Origin: Geoalkalibacter_A sp034189505
Lineage (GTDB): Bacteria; Desulfobacterota; Desulfuromonadia; Desulfuromonadales; Geoalkalibacteraceae
Direction of reading: 5' to 3'
DNA length: 31,420 nucleotides
Assembly: GCA_034189505.1 (NCBI GenBank)
Contig: JAXHUR010000035.1
Coordinates: 1 to 31,420 of the forward strand
The position numbers were made by a program, and so were the translations under genes. Below, piece by piece: positions 1 to 8,193 of this stretch. Within the stretch, counting starts at the first letter, position 1. Every line of letters begins with the position of its first letter. Under the pieces are notes generated by a model. It was not told where the DNA came from and did not search any database. It saw nothing but the letters and a program-made list of their open reading frames with translations.

Positions 1-5
1 TTTCG

Positions 6-890
6 ATGAACAATGCGACCCGAAAACCAAATATATCCCCTTCCTGCAAAGGGTGGGAAATGCTGCCGGATCTAACCGGAAAGCGTATTCTGGTTGTTGG
101 CGATCAGCCCGAATGCCGTGACCTGCTTTATGAAACAGTCGTTTTGTGGGGCGGGGAATGCCATGAGGCGGAAAACCTGGTCCGGGCGCTGGAGCGCGCC
201 CGGGAATTGGCCGCGCAGCCGGGAGGGCTCGATCTGGTCCTGATCGACCTCAACGCCTGCGGAGCGCAGGGGCTGGCGGCCGCGCGCAAGCTGGCGGCAG
301 AAGGGAATCTCGCAGATGCGCACATTCTGTTTCTCAACGGTGAACCCTGCCCCTCTGCCGAAGCGGGCCTGCAGGCGCGCGCTTTCTGTGTTGAAAAACC
401 TTTGAAAGTGGTGGATCTGCAAGAAGCCATTGCGCAGGCGCTCTGTGGTGGCGACGTCCGTTTCCCGCGGCGTGCAAAACAGCATCCCCCCACCGGACTT
501 GCGCACCGTCCGCGGCGCATCCTGCTGGTGGAGGACAATCCCATCAATGCCCGTGCCACGCGCACAGTGCTCGAAAAACGGGGACACCAGGTAGCCACTG
601 CGGAGAATGGTCGCCAGGCTCTTCGAATTCTGGCCGACCAGAGTTTTGATCTGATACTGATGGATGTCGTCATGCCCGAAATGGACGGGACCACCGCGAC
701 CCGCATGATCAGAGCCGGCGCCTGCCCTGCATGTGACCCGGCCGTGCCGATTGTGGCGCTGACCGCCCATGCCGACCCTCAGGACCGGCACGGTTTTATG
801 GAGGCGGGCGTTGATGACTTTCTAGCCAAACCGTTTCAGGTGCCGGATCTGCTGGCAATCGTTGAAAATATCGGCCCTGAAGAGGGCTAA
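6..890 (+). CDS. tandem response-regulator receiver protein (REC-REC), possibly 5'-truncated by the window
   Basis: Phosphorelay protein made of two receiver domains and no output domain. The first (about residues 25-148) is degenerate: the N-terminal acidic pocket is reduced to VGDQ, the candidate phospho-acceptor is D81 (LIDLN), and a KP pair survives at 131-132. The second (about 170-290) is canonical, with LVEDN, phospho-acceptor D220 (LMDVVMPEMDG), an LTA switch and the KPF lysine motif. Such pairs usually sit at the C-terminus of hybrid sensor kinases. No stop codon is visible upstream in the five available bases, so the ATG used here may be internal to a longer kinase gene. It is followed after 18 bases by another receiver gene. 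The receiver assignments are secure; whether the protein is complete is not. Confidence 0.75.
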   Translation: MNNATRKPNISPSCKGWEMLPDLTGKRILVVGDQPECRDLLYETVVLWGGECHEAENLVRALERARELAAQPGGLDLVLIDLNACGAQGLAAARKLAAEGNLADAHILFLNGEPCPSAEAGLQARAFCVEKPLKVVDLQEAIAQALCGGDVRFPRRAKQHPPTGLAHRPRRILLVEDNPINARATRTVLEKRGHQVATAENGRQALRILADQSFDLILMDVVMPEMDGTTATRMIRAGACPACDPAVPIVALTAHADPQDRHGFMEAGVDDFLAKPFQVPDLLAIVENIGPEEG

Positions 891-908
891 GGGGAAGGAA
901 CGGAATTT

Positions 909-1389
909 ATGCGCATACTCATTGCCGAAGATGACTTTACCAGCCGTCGCCTGTTGCAGAAAATGCTTGAACCCTTCGGCTCCAGTGATGTTGCCACCGC
1001 GTCCGATCCCTATGTGGCTGCGCGGCGTCTTAAGGAGCAGGTCCCCGACGTCATCACCCTCGATGTCGAGATGCCGCGCATGGACGGGTTGACGTTTCTG
1101 CGCAAGATCATGAGCCAGCACCCCATACCGGTGGTCATGTGTTCGAGTTTGACGGACGACGGCTCGGACACCGCGCTCAAGGCTCTCGAATACGGCGCCG
1201 TCGACATCATCACCAAACCCCGCCTGGGCACGAAGCAGTTCCTGGAAGAAGCCAAAGTACGCATCTGCGACGCAGTCAAAGCAGCCGCCGGGGCGCGGCT
1301 TCGCCAATGAAGCGATCAGGCATGGCGGCGTCGACCAGGTCGTTTCTCTGGAGCGCGTTGCGCGCGAAGTCCTGCGGCTGGCCCATTGA
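909..1389 (+). pseudogene. cheY/cheB chimera: receiver ORF (909-1310) followed by an out-of-frame cheB 3' end
   Basis: The intact reading frame at 909-1310 encodes 133 residues with a ribosome site (GGGGAAGG) upstream. Its first 28 or so residues look like a stand-alone CheY (start MRILIAEDDFTSRR). From about residue 31 (SDPYVAARRLK) onward it reads as the receiver of CheB, with phospho-acceptor D52 (LDVEMPRMDG), a VVMCSSLT stretch and a KPRLG motif. It ends exactly where the CheB linker to the methylesterase domain should begin. Immediately after, in the +1 frame, bases 1300-1389 encode NEAIRHGGVDQVV then LERVAREVL and a stop, which resembles the extreme C-terminus of CheB (compare the MPREAI-GGV-EVV pattern of CheB proteins). 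The catalytic domain between is missing. I infer an internal deletion plus an N-terminal recombination; the 133-residue receiver could still be expressed. Confidence 0.6.
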
Positions 1390-1434
1390 GACAGACTTTT
1401 CGACTTCTCTCTGTCGTTGCTGCATTCACTCGCC

Positions 1435-1464
1435 TTGACGCCGACAAATCTGCTCGCTTACACT
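1435..1464 (+). promoter_or_regulatory. candidate sigma-70 promoter of the hydrogenase operon
   Basis: TTGACG (1435-1440), an 18-base spacer, then TACACT (1459-1464), 60 bases before the first hydrogenase ATG. The match is moderate and the -10 is only 4 of 6. The ATG at 1524 has only a weak AAGG ribosome site about 14 bases upstream. Confidence 0.3.
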
Positions 1465-1523
1465 GACTTCTATCAAAACGATCGCGATTTACACTTCTCC
1501 AGGCTAAGGTCCACGCTTTTTCC

Positions 1524-3419
1524 ATGAATGATATCCTGACCGATCCTCAAGGCGGGCTGCCCCCCGATTCTTCATTTTGGCGTCCCATCAGCCGGGAAGA
1601 GATCAATATGTTCGCCCGTGCGCTGCAAAGCGCGTTCGAGGTGGTTGCGGTCAAAGCCAAGGGCAACCGCCGGGTGCTCGACCGTATCGAGGATCCGGCA
1701 GAGATGATCCTTGAATTTTCACCCCAGGTCCATTCGCCCAAAAAATTTCTCTTTCCCAACTGGGAAAAGCTGTTTCGCTTCCGTCTCGGTGGTCGGGTTC
1801 TGCTGGAGCCGGAACGCGCGGCGACCCCCCGGGTGATTTTCGGCATGCATCCCTGCGACCTGCATGCGGTGCGGGTGCTTGATGACTGCCTGTTCGACGG
1901 TGAGGCGGACAGTGCCTATCGCGCCAAGCGGGAAGGGACCCTCCTGATCGGTGTGGATTGTGTGCCCGATGAACATTGTTTCTGCACCAGCATGGGAACC
2001 GACCGCGCCGCGGATGGATTCGACCTGTTCCTCCACCGCGTCGCCGGCGGATATCTGGTGCAGACCGGCAGCCGTCGCGGGGAGCGTTTGCTTCATCGAT
2101 ATGCGCCGGCAGTGGCGCGGCGTCCCTCCGAACCGCCCCTGCCGTTGCAGGCCAAACCGATTTCCCATCACCTTGATTTTGCTTTTGAGGATCTGGCCCC
2201 GCTGATGGAGCGCGTCTACGACCATCCGGTGTGGGAAGAGCTGGGAAGCCGCTGCCTGGGGTGCGGAGCCTGCACCATGCTGTGCCCGAGCTGTTACTGC
2301 TTTAACGTTGAGGATCGCCTCGATCTGGACCTGGCGGGTGGCGAGCGGGTGCGTACCTGGGATTCCTGTCAGTTCGATCAGTTCACCAAGGTGTCCGGCG
2401 GCGACGAGTTCCGCGGCAACCAGGCGGATCGGCAACGGCACCGGTTTTTTCGTAAATACAAATATCTGTGGGATAAATACCGGCGCACCGCCTGCGTCGG
2501 CTGCGGCCGCTGCAGCCGGGAATGCCTCAGCCGCATCGACCCTGTGGCCGTACTCAACCGCCTCCACCAGGAGCAGTCCCTTCCGGCTTCGAAATCCTCT
2601 CCCGCTGCAGAGTACCGTCCGGAGTTGGCTGAGATCCTGTATGTCGAGCCGCTCACGGAGAGCGAAAAGCTCTTTCGGCTGCGCATGCCGCATCCACTGG
2701 AATTCGAGCCCGGCGAATTCCTTGAAATCTCCGTCTTCGGCCAGGGGGAAGCTCCCTTTACCATCGCCTCGGCGCCCGAGCGCAGCGATGAAATCGAGGT
2801 GGTGGTTCGTGCTGCGGGAGCTTTGACCCAGGCCATGCACCGCCTGCGGCCCGGTGATACTGTCGGGGTGCGAGGCCCTTTCGGCTGCGGGTTTCCGCTG
2901 GAACGATTCAGCGGCCGCGATCTGCTGGTGGTAGCTGGCGGCATGGGGATGATTACGCTGCGCTCCCTGGTGCTAGGCCTGCTGGCACGCCGTGGTGACT
3001 ATGGCCGGATCATGCTGCTTTACGGGGCACGCACGGTGGATCACTACCTGTTCCGGGACGAATTGGTTTGCTGGCACCGCGAGGGGAACATGGACTGCCG
3101 CTTTGCCGTGACGCAGGGGGACAACAGCTGGGGTGTGACCCGCGGCGATGTGGCGCACCTGTTGAAGGAACTCGATTTCGATCCGGCCCGGGTCACCGCC
3201 GTGGTTTCCGGTCCGGCCCGCATGTACCGCGCAGTCGACCCCCTGCTTTTCCGCTGGGGGATCGGGGAGGAGCACCTCTACCTCAACCTGGAACGCCACA
3301 TGAAGTGCGGGCTGGGCAAATGCGGCAAGTGCCGCATCAACGACATCTGCGTCTGCGAGCAAGGCCCGATTTTCCCGTATACTCGAGTCAAGCATCTGAA
3401 AGAAGCGATCGAGCGATGA
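1524..3419 (+). CDS. fused beta-gamma (diaphorase) subunit of group 3b-type NiFe hydrogenase (sulfhydrogenase HydB-HydG)
   Basis: Electron-transfer subunit that moves electrons between the hydrogenase core and NAD(P). The N-terminal half (about 1-345) is the HydB/AsrA-type iron-sulfur domain. It carries two cubane motifs: CLGCGACTMLCPSC beginning at C244, and CVGCGRCSREC beginning at C324. The C-terminal half (about 365-631) is the HydG/AsrB-type ferredoxin-NADP reductase domain: flavin-binding APFTIAS, a glycine-rich nucleotide motif GGMGMITLRS near 472, and a C-terminal [2Fe-2S] motif starting at C595 (MKCGLGKCGKC, then CVC). In Pyrococcus sulfhydrogenase these are two separate proteins; here one continuous 631-residue frame joins them. 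Its stop overlaps the next start (ATGA), so translation is coupled to the small subunit. Family assignment is firm; physiological direction and NAD versus NADP preference are not visible. Confidence 0.9.
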   Translation: MNDILTDPQGGLPPDSSFWRPISREEINMFARALQSAFEVVAVKAKGNRRVLDRIEDPAEMILEFSPQVHSPKKFLFPNWEKLFRFRLGGRVLLEPERAATPRVIFGMHPCDLHAVRVLDDCLFDGEADSAYRAKREGTLLIGVDCVPDEHCFCTSMGTDRAADGFDLFLHRVAGGYLVQTGSRRGERLLHRYAPAVARRPSEPPLPLQAKPISHHLDFAFEDLAPLMERVYDHPVWEELGSRCLGCGACTMLCPSCYCFNVEDRLDLDLAGGERVRTWDSCQFDQFTKVSGGDEFRGNQADRQRHRFFRKYKYLWDKYRRTACVGCGRCSRECLSRIDPVAVLNRLHQEQSLPASKSSPAAEYRPELAEILYVEPLTESEKLFRLRMPHPLEFEPGEFLEISVFGQGEAPFTIASAPERSDEIEVVVRAAGALTQAMHRLRPGDTVGVRGPFGCGFPLERFSGRDLLVVAGGMGMITLRSLVLGLLARRGDYGRIMLLYGARTVDHYLFRDELVCWHREGNMDCRFAVTQGDNSWGVTRGDVAHLLKELDFDPARVTAVVSGPARMYRAVDPLLFRWGIGEEHLYLNLERHMKCGLGKCGKCRINDICVCEQGPIFPYTRVKHLKEAIER

Positions 3420-4150
3420 AAAAACGGGTCGGCTTCTTCGATTTCACCGGCTGCGAGGGGTGCCAGCTGACGGTTCTCAACCTGGAGGATCAATGGCTTG
3501 AGCTGATCGAACTGGTGGAAGTTGCGGCGTTTCGCGAAATCATGGCCGATGCCGGCGGCTCTCTCGACATTGCCTTTGTCGAAGGCAGCGTTGGGCATCC
3601 CCGGGAAATCAGGCGGCTTGAGGAGATCCGTGCGCGCTGTGAAGTCCTGGTAGCGCTGGGGTCCTGCGCCGACAATGCCGGCATCAATGCTCTGAGCCAT
3701 TTCTGCGAGCCCCACCGGCTGGCTTACAGCGCTTATGGCCGTGAGGTGGAGGGGATAGAAAAGACCCTGCCCTGTCCTCTGTCCTGCTTTGTCAAGGTCG
3801 ATGCCCGTCTTCCCGGTTGCCCGGTGGATGGCGGAGAGTTTCTCCACCTGTTGCAGGCGCTGCTGGTGGGGCGCACGCCGGAGCTTCCCCAGTATTCCGT
3901 CTGCGTGGAGTGCAAGCTGGGTGAATACCCCTGCACATTCGACCAGGGCACCGTCTGCCTCGGGCCGGTCACCCGTGCGGGTTGTCACGCCCTGTGCATC
4001 GCCGGCGGTGATCGCTGCCGCGGCTGCCGCGGCCTGGTGGACAACCCGCGCTCCCAGCCCTACCGGCAGATCCTCGAAGAGCATGGCCTGACAGTGGAAG
4101 ATATCCTGTCAGAATTCCGGATCTTCAATCTGCCGCCTGAAAAATCTTGA
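3416..4150 (+). CDS. hydD: group 3b-type NiFe hydrogenase small (delta) subunit
   Basis: The 244-residue small subunit carries the iron-sulfur relay from the NiFe site to the diaphorase. The proximal cluster ligands are visible as GCEGC (C13, C16), C84 (GSCADNAG) and C135 (LPGCPVDG). The C-terminal part holds eight more cysteines in two [4Fe-4S] motifs: C163, C166, C173, C181 and C190, C194, C201, C204 (ending CRGCRG). There is no twin-arginine signal, consistent with a cytoplasmic enzyme. The ATG at 3416 overlaps the upstream stop by four bases, which fixes the start; longer upstream extensions of this frame run inside the previous gene and are spurious. Length and cysteine pattern match sulfhydrogenase and Mvh-type small subunits. 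Confidence 0.92.
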   Translation: MKKRVGFFDFTGCEGCQLTVLNLEDQWLELIELVEVAAFREIMADAGGSLDIAFVEGSVGHPREIRRLEEIRARCEVLVALGSCADNAGINALSHFCEPHRLAYSAYGREVEGIEKTLPCPLSCFVKVDARLPGCPVDGGEFLHLLQALLVGRTPELPQYSVCVECKLGEYPCTFDQGTVCLGPVTRAGCHALCIAGGDRCRGCRGLVDNPRSQPYRQILEEHGLTVEDILSEFRIFNLPPEKS

Positions 4151-4154
4151 AATC

Positions 4155-4226
4155 TCAACGGAGAGCCGCAGAAAGTGAGAAGAGATGGAGAGGTTGTCTT
4201 ATTTTCTCTCCGTCTCTGCGTTAAAG
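4155..4226. repeat. imperfect inverted repeat between hydD and hydA
   Basis: The 95-base gap between the small- and large-subunit genes contains an imperfect palindrome: AACGGAGAGCCGCAGAAA near 4158-4175 against CTCTCCGTCTCTGCGTT near 4207-4223, about 14 of 18 positions pairing. The right arm resembles bases 11900-11914 in the nik operon. It appears to belong to the same CAGAG-rich extragenic repeat style as 14154-14313. It splits an otherwise tightly coupled operon. Confidence 0.5.
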
Positions 4227-4245
4227 CCTTTGACTTTAGGATTAT

Positions 4246-5523
4246 ATGAAAATCGAACTCAATCATCTCGCCCGTATGGAAGGGCATGCCAACCTGGTGG
4301 TCGATGCCGTCGATGGCGCCATTAAAGAGTGCCGCCTCGATGTGGTCGAGTCGCCGCGGTTTTTCGAGGAGATACTCAAAGGGCGTCATTACAGCGATGT
4401 GGCGCCCATTGCGGCGCGCATCTGCGGGGTGTGCTCCGTATCACACACTCTGGCTTCGCTGGCGGCCACGGAGCATGCGCTGGGTGTGGCTGTCTCCGAC
4501 CAGACCCGCGGACTGCGGCAGCTGCTGAGCCATGGAGAGAACATGCAGAGTCACCTGCTGCACCTGTTCTTTATGGCGGCGCCCGACTATCTGGGTGTCT
4601 CCAGTCTCACCGAGCTGGCCCGCGACCGCCGTGAGCTGGTGAGCCGCGCCTTGCGCCTGAAAAAAACGGCCAATGATCTGGTGCGCGTGGTGGGCGGCCG
4701 GGCTGTGCACCCGGTGACAACCTGTGTCGGCGGTTTTTCCGTTCTGCCTGGGGCCGCCGAACTGCAGGAGGTCAGGCGCAATCTGGTGGCGGCGCTAGCT
4801 GACCTGGAAGAGACCGTCGCCCTGTTCGCCGATTTTGACCTCCTCTGGATGGGGCGCGAGACGGAATATATCTGCCTGCGGACAGAGCAGGCTTACCCCG
4901 GGCTTGACGGCGACCTGTTCTCCAGTGAGGGCGTAAGCTGCCCTGTGGCGCGTTTCCAAACAATGATCAGTGAATATCATCAACCCCACTCCAACGCCAA
5001 ATTTGCGCGCGCAACACGCGAAAACTTCATGGTCGGCCCCCTGGCACGGTATAAAAATGCCGGGGAGCATCTGTCCTCCATGGCGAAGAAGGTCGCCGAG
5101 GCGCTGGGTCTTAAGCGCACGTCCGTCAACCCGTTCGAGGCCAATTACGCGCGCCTGGTGGAAGTGGTACACTACCTGGAATCTTCGGTCCACCTGATCG
5201 ACGATCTGCTGCTCAAGGGGCTGAAACTCGAATCCGTATGGGTGCCGCCGGTAGCGGGTAAGGGGGTGGCCGCCGTCGAAGCGCCGCGCGGTCTCTTGTT
5301 TCACTCCTATGTCTATGATGAGAATGGGCGCATCGAGTCTGCCGACTGTGTCATCCCCACCGCACAGAACCTGGGAAACATCGAGGCCGACCTGCATCAC
5401 CTGGCTCCTTCCCTTTTGCATCTGCCGCGCGCGGAGATGACCCGCCATCTTGAAATGCTGGTCCGTGCCTATGACCCCTGTATCAGCTGCTCCACCCACC
5501 TGATGAAAGTTGATTTTGTCTGA
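4246..5523 (+). CDS. hydA: group 3b-type NiFe hydrogenase large (alpha) subunit
   Basis: Catalytic subunit of 425 residues that binds the Ni-Fe(CN)2CO site and interconverts H2 with protons and electrons. The two nickel-ligand motifs are intact: N-terminal RICGVCSVSHT (C60, C63) and C-terminal DPCISCSTH (C412, C415, H418). Seven residues (LMKVDFV) follow the terminal histidine, so the protein has the extension that a maturation endopeptidase normally removes after nickel insertion. Length fits group 3b large subunits. It is the last gene of the operon, 95 bases after hydD across a repeat. No hyp maturation genes or endopeptidase are in the window and must be elsewhere. The nickel importer and NikR a few kilobases away are a plausible supply line. 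Confidence 0.93.
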   Translation: MKIELNHLARMEGHANLVVDAVDGAIKECRLDVVESPRFFEEILKGRHYSDVAPIAARICGVCSVSHTLASLAATEHALGVAVSDQTRGLRQLLSHGENMQSHLLHLFFMAAPDYLGVSSLTELARDRRELVSRALRLKKTANDLVRVVGGRAVHPVTTCVGGFSVLPGAAELQEVRRNLVAALADLEETVALFADFDLLWMGRETEYICLRTEQAYPGLDGDLFSSEGVSCPVARFQTMISEYHQPHSNAKFARATRENFMVGPLARYKNAGEHLSSMAKKVAEALGLKRTSVNPFEANYARLVEVVHYLESSVHLIDDLLLKGLKLESVWVPPVAGKGVAAVEAPRGLLFHSYVYDENGRIESADCVIPTAQNLGNIEADLHHLAPSLLHLPRAEMTRHLEMLVRAYDPCISCSTHLMKVDFV

Positions 5524-5548
5524 TCACGCACATTATAGGCATCTGTAA

Positions 5549-5785
5549 TCCGACTACGAATATACCGGCAGCGACTCCCCGGTGGGCAAGCCGAAAAAAG
5601 TCGAAGACGTTCAGGACGGCAAGGAATTCTCCATGTTCCCTGTCAGCGACACCGCCTGGGACATCAATGCATCACTGACGGTCAAGTTCCGATTTTTCGC
5701 ACAACCCTGGAGTGGCAGCGTTGCATGTTCATGCCTGTTGCTGCAGCTTGCTTTTCTCGCATTAAATTCCTACCGCTTTATGTAA
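5549..5785 (+). pseudogene. unidentified coding remnant, no good start
   Basis: After a stop codon at 5546-5548 a frame stays open to 5785, but its only start is a GTG at 5582 with no ribosome site. Bases 5549-5660 read as a convincing soluble protein segment (YEYTGSDSPVGKPKKVEDVQ, then DGKEFSMFPVSDTAWD), while the rest looks random. I do not recognise the family. It could be the 3' remnant of a decayed gene. Together with the following inverted repeat it fills the 473-base gap between hydA and the HAD gene. Confidence 0.25.
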
Positions 5786-5915
5786 ACTGTTCAGCAGGGG
5801 ACGCAGGACACGTTGGCATCGTTTTCGATGACAAACTCGCCTGCCGCTCAAACAGCTGCCTCAGAACCTAACCTCCGTACCCTGCGGTCTTGGCGAGCGT
5901 GCCTGCTGAACAGTT
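5785..5915. repeat. 131-bp segment bounded by perfect 14-bp inverted repeats
   Basis: AACTGTTCAGCAGG at 5785-5798 is the exact reverse complement of CCTGCTGAACAGTT at 5902-5915. The 103 bases between show no gene. The arrangement could be a long-range RNA stem, a miniature mobile element or a recombination scar; no target duplication was recognised at its edges. Confidence 0.5.
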
Positions 5916-5996
5916 GCAGATTTTCTTTATAATTCCACCGCGTCAATAGTTCTGCTAGAATGAAACTTTAAGACCACTTTCATTCCGGGTTTTCTT

Positions 5997-6725
5997 ATGG
6001 TGCATTATTCTTCCGAAAAACCGCTGAAAGCTGTTCTGTTCGATCTCGACGGGACCCTGCTGGATGTGGAAATGGCTGAATTCATACCAGCTTATGTTCA
6101 GGGACTGGCTTCGCATTTCACCGACCTGGTCGAACCGGATCGTTTTGCCGAGACAGTGCTGGCGGCGACTTTCGCTCTGATTCGGGACGACAGGGTGCGT
6201 ACGAGCAACGAAGCGCTTTTTCTCGAAGCCATGCACAGCCGCCTTGGCATCGAGGCGGTCGAATTTGTCCGTCGCTTCGATGCTTTTGTCGAAAACGGTC
6301 TGGGCAAGCTGGCCTCCATGGTGCACGCGCTGCCTGCGGCCAGGGATATCCTGCGACTCTGCTTCGACAGGGATTTGACGGTGGTGATTGCCACCAACCC
6401 GGTTTTCCCCCGCTCTGTCATCGATGCCCGCCTTAACTGGGGAGGCTTGCATGATTTTGACTATTCCCTGGTGACCAGTTATGAAAATACCCGCCTGTGT
6501 AAACCGCACCCGGGGTATTTCCATGACATTCTGACACAGTTCGACCTTGACCCTGAACAGTGCCTGATGGTCGGCAACGACACCGAACACGACCTGGCCG
6601 CTGCCCAGGTCGGGATTCCCACCTTCCTGGTGGAAACCTGGATGATCGACCGTCTCGACGGCGTGTTTCAAAGCGATATGCGCGGAAACCACGACGGCCT
6701 GCTGGAGTTTCTGCAGAAGGTTTGA
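5997..6725 (+). CDS. HAD-superfamily hydrolase, phosphoglycolate-phosphatase-like
   Basis: A cytoplasmic phosphatase-type protein of 242 residues. All HAD motifs are present: motif I FDLDGTLLD (nucleophile D16, acid D18), motif II VVIATNP, motif III lysine in CKPHPGYF, and motif IV VGNDTEHDL. Residues about 22-110 form an alpha-helical C1-type cap. The substrate cannot be told from sequence. A TATAAT at 5928-5933 lies about 63 bases upstream and may be its -10 element. The ATG at 5997 has no strong ribosome site, but no other start preserves motif I. It appears monocistronic, since a strong promoter follows it. Confidence 0.82.
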   Translation: MVHYSSEKPLKAVLFDLDGTLLDVEMAEFIPAYVQGLASHFTDLVEPDRFAETVLAATFALIRDDRVRTSNEALFLEAMHSRLGIEAVEFVRRFDAFVENGLGKLASMVHALPAARDILRLCFDRDLTVVIATNPVFPRSVIDARLNWGGLHDFDYSLVTSYENTRLCKPHPGYFHDILTQFDLDPEQCLMVGNDTEHDLAAAQVGIPTFLVETWMIDRLDGVFQSDMRGNHDGLLEFLQKV

Positions 6726-6754
6726 TTCTGTTTCCCGGTCGCCTGTATGATTAA

Positions 6755-6783
6755 TTGACACAAATTATCTTTGCCGGTATTCT
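6755..6783 (+). promoter_or_regulatory. sigma-70 promoter for the 89-aa gene and rluD
   Basis: A perfect TTGACA (6755-6760), a 17-base spacer and TATTCT (6778-6783), about 75 bases before the ATG at 6858. This is the best consensus promoter in the window. Confidence 0.6.
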
Positions 6784-6857
6784 GGTCTGGATTCATGGTT
6801 CTTGTCCAAGCGTCTGTCTTGAGCAGCGCAAGATCCATAAACCTTGATGGAGGTCCT

Positions 6858-7127
6858 ATGCCCCGATTGGTTGACAATCCAAATCTGGCCTTTCGCCTGG
6901 CGCGAGCCATTGTTTCCGACATCGCCCTTTACAACCAGGACAAGGTCGCGTCCGGAATCAAAAATGACAACATTTTCGATGTTCTTGCAGAAGAACTGGA
7001 AGAAGGTCGCGAACATTTTCATACCCGCGTGGCGGAGGATCTGGCCGGACGCGACCAGCTTTATGATCGCGCCATCGTCGATGTGATGATCAAGCAGGCG
7101 GGTAAAATCGAAAGCGCAATCTGGTAG
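6858..7127 (+). CDS. conserved small protein of unknown function upstream of rluD
   Basis: Encodes 89 residues, starting MPRLVDNPNLAFRLARAI, charged and mainly helical, with no signal peptide, membrane segment or cysteine cluster. The ATG at 6858 was chosen because GGAGG sits seven bases upstream (6849-6853); an in-frame extension back to 6771 crosses the promoter and is unlikely. The stop at 7125-7127 directly abuts the rluD ATG, so the two are co-transcribed and probably translationally coupled. I have a vague recollection of similar proteins beside rluD in Geobacter relatives, but no function is known to me. Confidence 0.7.
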   Translation: MPRLVDNPNLAFRLARAIVSDIALYNQDKVASGIKNDNIFDVLAEELEEGREHFHTRVAEDLAGRDQLYDRAIVDVMIKQAGKIESAIW

Positions 7128-8096
7128 ATGGCAACTGAACATAATTTTTTATTCGAGGCGCAGCAGGCTCCATGCCGCCTGGATCATTTTCTCGCTGACG
7201 AACTGCCCGAACTGAGCCGTTCTCAGATAAAAAAGCTGATTGCGGATGGACATGTCCAGGTCGACGGCCGGGTGACCAAGGCCGGAGAAAAGCTTAAAGG
7301 GGGGGAGCGCCTGCGTGTCGTCGAGCCCGCCCCGCAGGCTGCCGCGCCCGTCGCCGAAGCGATTGAGCTCGAGGTTCTTTACGAAGATTCACATCTGATC
7401 GTCATCAACAAACCGTCCGGTTTGGTAGTGCACCCCGCGGCGGGACACTTCACTGGGACGCTGGTCAATGCCCTGCTGCACCACTGCACCGATCTCTCGG
7501 GGATCGGGGGTGAGTTGCGACCGGGCATCGTCCATCGCCTCGACAAGGAAACCTCCGGTGTGATGGTGGCGACCAAGGACGATGCCACTCACCAGGATCT
7601 GTCCCGACAGTTTAAAGAGCATTCCATCACCCGACGCTACCTTGCCCTGGTGCACGGCATGGTACAGAACAACCAGGGCGTGATCGACCGCCCCATCGGG
7701 CGCCACCCGACCGATCGCAAAAAGATGTCGAGCCGCAGCGGGCGGGGGCGGCGTGCCGTGACCCGGTGGCAGGTCCTCAAGCGTTTTGACCGCGATCGCC
7801 TGACTCTGCTGGAATTGACGCTTGAGACGGGGCGCACTCATCAGATAAGAGTCCATTTCGCCGATATGAATCTGGCCCTGGTCGGCGACCCGGTCTACGG
7901 CAGCGCCTCCCGGACCAACGCCCTGCGCGACCTGGAACTGCGCCGGCTGGTGCAGTGTCTGGGACGACAGGCGCTGCATGCGCGGCTGCTGGGTTTCGTT
8001 CATCCCGCCACAGGGGAGTATCTGGAGTTTGAAACCCCTCCTCCCGCCGATTTCCAGGCGGTACTCGACCATCTCGACCGGCTCTACGCCGAGTGA
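7128..8096 (+). CDS. rluD: 23S rRNA pseudouridine synthase, RluD/RluA family
   Basis: Isomerises uridine to pseudouridine in RNA; RluD proper modifies helix 69 of 23S rRNA. The 322-residue length is typical. An N-terminal S4 RNA-binding domain covers about residues 17-75 (LSRSQIKKLIADGHVQVDG). The catalytic domain follows, with signature HRLDKETSGVMV and nucleophile D139. Further family motifs are VINKPSGLVVHP and GRTHQIRVHF. It starts one base after the stop of the 89-residue gene. RluD versus another RluA-type specificity is inferred from the S4 domain and overall length. Confidence 0.92.
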   Translation: MATEHNFLFEAQQAPCRLDHFLADELPELSRSQIKKLIADGHVQVDGRVTKAGEKLKGGERLRVVEPAPQAAAPVAEAIELEVLYEDSHLIVINKPSGLVVHPAAGHFTGTLVNALLHHCTDLSGIGGELRPGIVHRLDKETSGVMVATKDDATHQDLSRQFKEHSITRRYLALVHGMVQNNQGVIDRPIGRHPTDRKKMSSRSGRGRRAVTRWQVLKRFDRDRLTLLELTLETGRTHQIRVHFADMNLALVGDPVYGSASRTNALRDLELRRLVQCLGRQALHARLLGFVHPATGEYLEFETPPPADFQAVLDHLDRLYAE

Positions 8097-8143
8097 TTGC
8101 GGGCTTGACCCGCGCCCCCCTCTGCATTTAACCTCTGTAGCGA

Positions 8144-8159
8144 CGCGGCGTGCGCCGCG
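8144..8159. repeat. GC-rich palindrome in the rluD-pgeF gap
   Basis: CGCGGCG, TG, CGCCGCG at 8144-8159 form a compact hairpin in the 97-base gap. A second small stem, GCGGG-CTTGA-CCCGC, lies at 8099-8113 just after the rluD stop. Neither is followed by a T-tract, so termination is uncertain. Confidence 0.35.
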
Positions 8160-8193
8160 CCCTTCATTCCACCAATCGGAGTTACATCCCCAA

